Below are positions 56,884 through 64,000 of a DNA stretch of 64,000 nt, in pieces. The first letter of the stretch is position 1. Every line of letters begins with the position of its first letter. The notes under the pieces are model-generated. The model was not told where the DNA came from and did no database searches. It saw nothing but the letters and a program-made list of their open reading frames with translations. Source of the stretch: Amorphophallus konjac (taxonomy: Eukaryota; Streptophyta; Magnoliopsida; Alismatales; Araceae); assembly GCA_022559845.1 (NCBI GenBank), contig CM040118.1, positions 443,484,053 to 443,548,052 on the forward strand. Reading direction: 5' to 3'. The position numbers were made by a program, and so were the translations under genes.

Positions 56884-59490
56884 ATGACTAAGAAGAGGGC
56901 GATTCGGCATTTCCAATGCCGTATAGTGAGGGAGAACGAGCCCGCGGCTCCGGCGGACCAACCGGAGGAGAGATCGCCACTTCCGACCCAACCAGAGATC
57001 GAGCAACCATCTGTGGTGATCACGACATCCGAGGGAGACACCGTAGACGAGGAGAGAAAATCAATGGCCGAGGAACCCACCGCGGCGGTGACCAGACGTC
57101 GGACATCGGAGGTCGGCCGAGACCTTAAAAAAATCATTTTTTTTATTTTAAAACCACATGCATGTGGGTAGATCAGCGAGGGAATGGGTCTGGGGACCCA
57201 TAGAAATGATGTAACGGCCTTTTAGGCCATTTCCAACACTCGGGGAAACGGGTTGAAACCAATCAAAATGGCAAATGCCAAACGGTCCTTCCAGCGATCG
57301 CATGGACACCAAGCGGTCTGGGTCAGACTATTTGGAGAAGGGAAACGGTCTAGGGAAGACTGCTTGGGATTCTGAATGCATGAATTGCTTATTCTATTAT
57401 GGATGACTGACTTTGATCATTTAAATGTATGCAGGGAAAGAGACGGATTAGGATCTCCTGGCTGTAGGTCCGAGTAGTGTACCTCACGCTGCCGGACATG
57501 CAGAGAGATAGACTGGCAACGATGGGCTTCGCAGAGTTCCTCGAGATGGAGGTGATGAGGATCGACACGGTGTTGCTATAGGCACTACACGAGAGATGGG
57601 ACGCGATCAGCTGAGCCTTCTTGTTCCCGTGGGGACATATGATCCCTACGCTAGAGTACGTGGCGAGGATCACGGGACTGCGGGTACATGGAGCGCCGAT
57701 GACGGGGACCACGCATGCCGACTGCTGAGAGTTGGCGAGGGAGCTACTGGACCTACAGCTGACACTACCGGGATGCCATTCGACCATGCTGGCGAGAGCG
57801 ACGCTCCAGGAGAGCTTGGGGCTGAGCGGAGCAGTGATAGCTATGGGAGAGCTACCTGAGGAGCACTTGGGACGACTAACGGATAGTGCCAGAGAGAGGG
57901 TAGCTGCGGCACCGGGACCGGAGGGAGACATCGTCCTGCGTCACTTCTTGATGCTGATGTTTGGGAAGCTGCTCTTCACGACGAGGGCGGATGGATTGAG
58001 TTGTAGGCTCCTCCCACTATTGAGGGACTTAGATGGAGTCAGAGATTACGCCTGGGGCGCTGCTACGTTGGCATTCTTTTTTGACTCACTCAGCACCACC
58101 GACCGACAGACGATGTTGGGCGACTTCTCGCCTTTGCTTCAGGTAAGATGCTTTGCTTAAAAATGCTTATGCTTATGATTATGATTTGCTATATGCTGAC
58201 ATCGAGCTAATGTAGGTGTGAAGCTACCTGTACCTCCCTGGACTAGGGTGAGGAAAGGAGGTACATCCAGACCAGTTACCAATCGCGAGACGATGGATGG
58301 CGGTTCGGGACACGGGGTCGCTGCGATGCTTAGCACGGGCGATCTAGGATGACATGGACATATTTCCTTATGCATCGGTAAGACTCTAGACTTAAGTATT
58401 CTAAAATGCACTTAAAATGCTCTTATAAATGCTCTTATAAATGCTGACTTGACTTGATTACCCTTTGAGGTGTGCTGGACACCGTACCGTGATGAGGGTC
58501 ACGAGGGACAACCCTGGGTGGAGGTAGCCCAGGCTTACGCGGGACGGGAGGTATGGCTACATTGCATGAACATCATCGAGCCACTGCACCACCGCACCAC
58601 CGCCTGATCATGAGGACCAGGGGCGTCCACCAGCCAGAGGTGGAGCTCCCAGCGAGGGACGACGAGTGCGTAGGACGTTCCTCGAAGGGACTGAGTGGTG
58701 AGATCGACTAGGTCAGCCGGGTGATCGACCAGGTACGTGACTGGATGCGTAGAGGTCAGGTGGTATGGGCCCAGGCAACTAGTGATGAGGCCTACCTGAG
58801 GGCCTACCGGAGGGCCTATGCCAGGAGATACGGAGACCAGGTCTTCTGTGACGCCCGACGATCGGTACGACTTTCTAAACTTATGCTTCTCAATTACTTC
58901 TAATGCACTGACACTTGGACTTGCTATATGCAGCTAGACCACCGGGGACGGATAGCGGGTCTCCAGGGTCTCCTCCACTCTACCGTGCAGTAGAGGGATG
59001 AGTTCCAGCACGCGCTGGAGCTTCTGGTAAGTTTTATTAAACCTTAGACTTAATATGTAAATGCTTATGCACTTGACTGACTTGATTTCTAAAATGCAGC
59101 GAGCCGAGGGAGCACAGCGGTAGGGACCAGATGCTCCATCCTCTTTTCCCAGCCAGCGGACCGGGCGGAGCGAGATGCTGACTTTGCTCGGGCGGTTGCT
59201 CGGGCCGAGGCCACTCTCGCAAAGAGGGTAAGCAAACCAACTGATTTCCTTTGATGTAATGCTATGACTATGCAAATGACTGACCATGATGAATGTTTAT
59301 GCAGGCGAGAGAGCTGACCACAACTCTTAGCGAGGCCGAGCGAAATCGAGCGGAGGTAGAGTGACTCATAGCAGAGCTGGAGCAATCATGAGCCGAGGCG
59401 GGGTGACTCCGAGCAGAGATGAAGCGACTCCGTACAGGAGCAGCGGACTTAGAGCGCTACCTGACCAAGGCGAGGGAAGCTCGGTGCTAG
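56884..59490 (+). pseudogene. Plant mobile domain (PMD) gene, multi-exon, decayed
   Basis: Short exons with GT...AG introns. A first charged segment starts at ATG 56884 (MTKKRAIRHFQCRIVREN). Exon 57435-58142 holds the core: DRLATMGFAEFLEM, ALHERWD, WGHMIPTLEYVARITGL, LRHFLMLMFGKLLFTTR, CRLLPLLRDLDGVRDYAWGA. Exon 58216-58377 and the next (about 58471, WTPYRDEG, then VWLHCMNIIEPLH) give the C-terminal PMD part. Later exons (from 58709, 58934, 59100 and 59306) are Arg/Glu/Ala-rich and coiled-coil-like (AYRRAYARRYGDQVF, ADFARAVARAEATLAKR, LSEAERNRAEVE). These blocks match the aminotransferase-like plant mobile domain (PF10536) of MAIN/MAIL1 and of transposon-borne copies. Several TAG/TGA codons make it a pseudogene. 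It runs opposite to the inferred Gypsy element, so it may be its antisense gene. Confidence 0.65.
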
Positions 59491-59955
59491 GCCTATGACT
59501 TGAGGATCGAGCTGTGGGCTGTAGAGAGTACAATATGGATGATGGGCCGAGGACCCGAGCGGAGTGCCTCACAGAGCGGTGCACAGAGCAGCGCGTTCCC
59601 TATCTTCCTTACCGGCTCCTCCGACCATCGGAGGAATGAGGAGGGAGAGAGGCGACGATGACGAGAGGAGGGGAGCATAGCCATGGGCCTGCCAGGGAAG
59701 CGGCACGAGGGCACCGGCGACAGCGGAGGTCCAGGAGAGGGACTTGCTTGAGAGCTACCTTGTACTTACGCATTCATGTAGATGATCTTTTGATTAGTAA
59801 AATGTGATCTTTTTTATCTTTTCAAATGCAAAATGTGTGGATGCGAATGCTGACTTACTAACAACGACCTCTAGGACTGACAAAGAGGGCAAGCGAGAGA
59901 GAGAGCTGATGTTTAAGATGAGAAAAGATGATCAAAATAGGACAAAAGTGTGAAA

Positions 59956-60101
59956 ACAGTCTAATGAAAGATCGCAAGGAGTAACAAACGGTCGAGACAT
60001 GACCGTTTGGCGAGAGGGAGAGAAGGCGGTGAAGGAAGAAAAGAAACGGTCGTCTGATGACCGCTTATTGGAGCATAGCGGTCGCTCGATAGACCGCAAG
60101 G
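59956..60101. repeat. Hairpin motif, right cluster
   Basis: Four copies: near 59956 (degenerate), 59986-60008 (AAACGGTC, 7 nt, GACCGTTT, a perfect 8-nt inverted repeat), 60044 and 60077. Same orientation as the left cluster. They lie between the two PMD-type pseudogenes. Confidence 0.8.
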
Positions 60102-60333
60102 GCGAAGACTCAGTCAAATCCAAGCGGGACTCTCCGGGAGAGTCCCAACCCGTGGATAGAGGTTCCTAATCTGCATGAAGACCTATCGTAACTTAAATTG
60201 AGGTCACCTAGCCTCAATGCTAATGCAGTAGGGCTAGAATTAGAGCCCTATAACTAGGAATAGACCCAGGATTTGCAGCTCACAGAAATCTCTACTTTAA
60301 GCCCTAAAAATTTCAAAATAACACTCAAATCAC

Positions 60334-61715
60334 CATGAAAAGGAGCTTTGAAGCTAGCACCATGGGAGAGGTTGTCTACACCGGGCCAAAGGCGGCTAGG
60401 AAAGAGCATGGAGAGCTACAGCAACTGACTTCCATCCCCAAGTACTTGAGCACAAGCTCTTCAAGAGAGGTGAGTTCAAATCAATCTCAAAAATTTCATG
60501 AATTTCCTTAAGTTTCTTCTCATGGCATTCCTCTTCTTCTTCTTTTCTTTTTTTTCTTCTTCCTCTTTCTAGCTCCTTCCTGGTCCAAGATGCTACTCTA
60601 GCTTGAAGTGGGCGTCTCCCATGATAAAGGAACTTCCTTTAGAGGTCCTCTCAATCTTAAGGGCATGGCACCTTCACCCTTTAGTAGTTCTAGGCAAGAA
60701 TTTCTAGAAAATTTTATTAGATTGGCCTAGCATTTCAGCTCTAGTGGAATTATGGCATCCTCAAACACACACCTTCATATTCCCAACCTTTGAAGCAACT
60801 GTCCTCATAGAAGAGGTAGAGACCTACCTAGCCCTTCCTAAGACTAAAGTGGGGGATGAAGACTTGGCGTGTCATACGGTTGAACCTATAGATCCATCAC
60901 TCATCTTGGGAGATTTTATACATAACCCAAAGGATGTGAAAACTATGATTAGCTCCCACCATATCCATTGGATACCCATAGCCCAATGGGTCACTTCCCA
61001 TTGCAAAAACAAGTGGGGGAGATATGAAGCCATAGCCAAAGCTACTTCCATTTGCTTGTACAGGGTCTTGCTCTTTTCCACCACTGACCACCTCTTAGAC
61101 ATCTAAAACCTTAGCATTATTAGTGGGTTGTGGCGGGGTTTATCCATCTCCCAAGCTGTCCTTTCCTACCTCTATGAATGCCTCAGTTCAGCTTCTTTAG
61201 GAGGTCCCCTCTTTGGATCTATGATCATCCTTGAGTGTTGGATGGGAATTAGACTCAAATTTCTACCCAAGGAAGATGTGCCTTCAGCTAGCCACATATT
61301 CGGGAGCCACCCACTCTACTTCATAGGAGGTGCATCTGGATTCTCTTCACAGGTTGAATGTCAGATTGCGGACAAGAAAATAAGGGACGAATGGTGCCTC
61401 TTCCTCAACACCTTGCCAATTGACAAGTTCGTGATACGGCCCCGAGTTCTTCAAGGCACTACCCTTAGACTACCTCAGTGATTAGACCTAGACCTGCAGC
61501 TAGTGGGGAACATTACCTTGGAGATCTACAACCCACACCGGTGCAACTTGCAAATCGGGCTTCCCAGAACTACGGTTCCAGCACTATCACAACGTCCACC
61601 CCTTCAAGCTAGGATGATCAGGATCGAGGAGGACAAGCAGGCGATTCGGAGCGCTCTGACCATGTGGGAGATCAGCCGCGTCCGTGCCTTGCAAGCAGAA
61701 GTGACAAAGGATTAA
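60334..61715 (+). pseudogene. Second PMD-like / DUF7745-like gene, at least two exons
   Basis: Exon 1 from ATG 60334 (MKRSFEASTMGEVVYTG) to a GTGAGT donor at about 60469. The intron has a long TTC/TTT-rich tract, with an acceptor near 60571. Exon 2 reads ELLPGPRCYSSLKWASPM, PSISALVELWHPQTHTFIFP, EEVETYLALP, IPIAQWVTSHCKNKWGRY, LSYLYECLSSASLGGPLFG and ITLEIYNPHRCNLQIGLPR. The 'WxPxTHTFxFP' and 'EIYNPHR' blocks recall PMD-type and DUF7745-type domains common in plant retrotransposon-linked genes. Stops at about 60705 (TAG), 61104 and 61479 break an otherwise continuous frame. A short helical tail ends at a TAA near 61713. The family call is from pattern only. Confidence 0.5.
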
Positions 61716-61922
61716 GAGGAGTACCGTGCTTATGTGAAGGAATTACGCAAGATCCGACCTCGAGTGGATGGAAAATTGAATGCAATTTGAATTTTATTGA
61801 TGATGTACTTGAGAACCATGATAGAACAATGTATTATGAACCTTGGTTGAATGAAATAAGAGACTGGTTTGAAAGATGTATAATGAATCATTTTTTAGCT
61901 TGATAGATCAAAAGGATAGAGT
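61716..61922. other. AT-rich tail between the PMD-like gene and the LINE
   Basis: No gene supported. The bases next to the poly(T) (GATAGAGTTC, plus strand) should contain one copy of the LINE target-site duplication; the other copy lies beyond the window. Confidence 0.4.
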
Positions 61923-61924
61923 TC

Positions 61925-61938
61925 TTTTTTTTTTTTTT
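61925..61938 (-). other. Poly(A) tail of the LINE
   Basis: Fourteen or so T on the plus strand, immediately beyond the LINE 3' UTR. Confidence 0.85.
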
Positions 61939-62034
61939 AGTAAAAGACCGACCAACAGGATTAGAATCCGATCGAGTGCACCCCCCCCAGAAGGGAAGAA
62001 TGTTCTCACTCCCCCAGATTAATCCTGTGGTCCT

Positions 62035-62165
62035 AATTTTATTGATTGAATGAGAGAATACAATAGCTTCGGGGCATACCCCTGTGTGAACAATCAAAGG
62101 TAGAAAACAAGAAGGGAACCTATACAATGATGGGGATATACCCCTGTAAGAACAATCAAGAGTAA
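62035..62165 (-). repeat. Imperfect tandem duplication in the LINE 3' UTR
   Basis: 'ttgattgttc(t/a)(t/c)acaggggtat' followed by '(a/g)(t/c)cccc' occurs twice about 60 nt apart on the minus strand (centred near 62085 and 62145). Confidence 0.7.
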
Positions 62166-62195
62166 AAGAATAAAAACAAGGAAAAGACCACTTAT

Positions 62196-64000
62196 CTAGT
62201 TACAATTGCGCAAAGTGGGCAATCCTACTTTGTCCATCTTGAGGGCCCCCCTTGCCAAAATTGGAAGGTCCCTAGTATGTGTAAAAATAGAGTTATCTTG
62301 GATACCACAGGCATAAGATGCCAATGCATCAGCAACTTTATTTCCTTCCCTGTACACATGCTGCACCGTGCATCCACAACCACTAAGAAGTTCCAAGATT
62401 TTCCCCCACCAAGGCATGACAGTCCAATTGGGAGTCACACCTTTGTGAACAGCATCAACTAGTAATGCACAATCTGAAAACACAGTTGCTATGTTTAAAC
62501 CACCCTGCTTTGCTATGGATAGACCATCGTGTAGAGCCCTTGCTTCAGTAAGAAAGCTACAGCCACTGCCATAGTGAAAGGCAAAACCAATGAGCATATT
62601 GCCTTTGGCATTCCGGATACAACCCCCACCTCCACACAAACCCGGGTTTCTTTTTGAAGCTCCATCAACATGTATTGTCAGCCGATCAAAAGCCAATCTG
62701 CAGGTCACCAAAATTGGTCTTTTGACCTCCACCCGGGGAAAGAGTTGATAGAAGGCAAGCTTACTAGCTTTGACTGAAGACAAAGGAATATTGAAGCACT
62801 TCTTTTCCAAAACATAAGAAATGGAAGAAACAATACATCTCTTAATATCACTTATATGATGAGGATTATTTTCAAACCTGATAGCGCATCTGGATTTCCA
62901 AATACTCCACAGCATTAGAATAACAGCATAGAGGCCAATGAAACTAAAAGCAGATTTCATTTTTGTGGCTGTTAAGATATTCCAGCACCGGATTGTTATG
63001 TGGTCACTAAGATATATCTTCTCACTGATCAAAGGGTGGATCCACGACCACAGCTCAGATGCTAGCTCACCAGAAATAAAAAGATGGTTTAAATCCTCCT
63101 GAGCAGGAACTTGGCAACAGTCACATTTGGAAACAAATAGGATACCACAGTCAGCCACCCTTCTGTCCACAGGCACAGCTCTGTGTATTAATTTCCATAC
63201 AAAAGAGGCTGCTCTGGGATTAAAGAAAGAATGCCATAATTTGATCCAAGGCCGCCTGATATTTCCACTAGTGCGGAGAAGATTGTAAGCAGACTTTGTG
63301 GAAAAGTCCCCCTTTGTAGTGCCAGTCCAGACACAGGCATCTGCTGCATTATGGAGCCGGGAGCTATAGAGTTGAATGTCAGGACACACCTGCTTCCAGA
63401 CTTCATATTGAGGATTCACCAGGACCTCTTTAACAGAGGCTAGAGGGAGAGCTTGCTGGCTGGTGGCCTCAAAAGCCAAGACAGAATGTAGGATAGGACC
63501 ATTACCTGTCCAATTGTCCCTAAAGAAGTCAATATCAGCCCCATCTCCTAAGAACCACTGAGTTTTACTTATAATAAGGTTCTTCACTTGATGAAACACA
63601 TTTGATGGCAAACCCACAGGGAAAGGCTTCATACATTCTGAAAAGTGAGTTTTGATATATCTCTGCCTAGCATATTTAGACCAAAGAGATGAACCATGAA
63701 GGACATTCCACAAGGATTTAGCCCCCAAAGCTACCTGAACCCAATAAAGGTCTCTGATTCCAAGGCCCCCTTCAGCCAGGGGTTTTTGGATATCTTTCCA
63801 GGCCACCCAGTGCCTCCTTCTGTCTCCTTCAGTTCCCTGCCAAAGAAAATTGGCACAAAGTCTATCTATTGCATTAATAACAGTTTTCGGAATGAAGCAG
63901 GCAGAGGCCAAATAAATTGGAAAGCTCCGAAGCACTGCATTGATAAGCACTAATCACCCTGCTTGAGACAGAAACTTGGACTGCCAACCTTCCCGCCTCA
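62196..64000 (-). pseudogene. LINE ORF2, C-terminal end of RT region, zf-RVT and RNase H
   Basis: Minus-strand reading from the window edge: GWQSKFLSQAG, an in-frame TGA (63954-63956, probably CGA originally), LVLINAVLRSFPIYLAS, the RT thumb/connection, then a zinc-binding zf-RVT domain (FSTKSAYNLLRTSG, AASFVWKLIHRAVPVDRRV, CDCCQVPAQEDLNHLFI). The C-terminal RNase H is of RVT_3 type, with acidic residues in IHVDGASKRNPG, TEARALHDGL, FSDCALLVDAV and NKVADALASYA. It ends with TAA/TAG-type termination at 62196, and 584 residues are open after the single stop. The endonuclease and RT catalytic parts lie outside the window. Confidence 0.88.

Larger units (their letters stand above)
54343..57366. 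repeat. Dispersed hairpin motif AACGGTC-N(5-10)-GACCGC, left cluster
   Basis: About fifteen copies, always in the same orientation, typically AAACGGTC, a 5-10 nt loop, GACCGC(A/T)A. Clear ones are near 54376, 54408, 55153, 55268, 55299, 56578, 56609, 56678, 56711, 57280, 57309 and 57344. The stems pair CGGTC with GACCG. I see none left of 53.6 kb. Confidence 0.8.
61923..64000 (-). mobile_element. L1-type LINE, 3' part, running off the right edge
   Basis: The minus strand ends with a 3' UTR and a poly(A) tail (plus-strand T run at 61925-61938). ORF2's C-terminal region occupies 62196 to the window end. No LTRs are present. Plant L1 organisation with a C-terminal RNase H. Confidence 0.88.

Noticed and set aside
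54343..57366. CRISPR array or tRNA/riboswitch-like structures from the hairpin motif
   Set aside because: Spacing is irregular, stems are short and there are no conserved spacers or flanking cas genes; the context is plant retrotransposon DNA.
1..64000. Endogenous pararetrovirus or other viral insertion
   Set aside because: All RT-bearing segments have LTR-retrotransposon or LINE gene order, and no movement protein or viral coat motif was seen.

Overview
The window is plant nuclear DNA made almost entirely of nested retrotransposons. The lineages (Tekay-type and other chromoviruses, a Tat-type Gypsy with an antisense gene, a SIRE-like Copia, a plant L1 LINE, plant mobile domain genes) point to a flowering plant with a repeat-rich genome; nothing fixes the species. 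I see no ordinary host gene, tRNA, rRNA or CRISPR array.

Layout. The oldest visible frame is a plus-strand SIRE-like Copia element (about 20342-53366). A minus-strand Tekay-type Gypsy element (1591-20341, LTR about 4.19 kb) abuts, and probably cuts, its 5' LTR. The Tekay element is itself broken twice: by a minus-strand chromovirus LTR that runs off the left edge (1-1590), and by a plus-strand Tat-type Gypsy element (about 3957-12506) in its integrase. The Tat element carries a spliced antisense gene between pol and its 3' LTR.

The centrepiece is at 23217-48170. A chromovirus (CRM/Galadriel-like) forms a head-to-tail array LTR-body-LTR-body-LTR-body-LTR with a 7.53 kb period. It sits in the Copia gag gene, and one 5-bp target-site duplication (AAAGG) flanks the whole 25 kb. 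Body 1 has a stop codon, body 2 a frameshift and a stop, and body 3 an uninterrupted gag-pol. The Copia gag reading frame resumes on the far side, followed by decayed protease, integrase, RT and RNase H.

From 53367 to about 61900 lies a region bounded on the left by LTR-like sequence in both orientations. It holds two plus-strand gene remnants: a multi-exon plant mobile domain (PMD) pseudogene and a second PMD-like/DUF7745-like pseudogene. It is strewn with a short hairpin motif (AACGGTC, 5-10 nt, GACCGC). The right end (61923-64000) is the 3' part of a minus-strand L1-type LINE with its poly(A) tail.

Relative ages by eye: the two Tekay LTRs differ at several per cent and its genes have nine in-frame stops, so it is old. 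The array LTRs differ by roughly 1%, so it is younger. The LINE ORF shows one stop.
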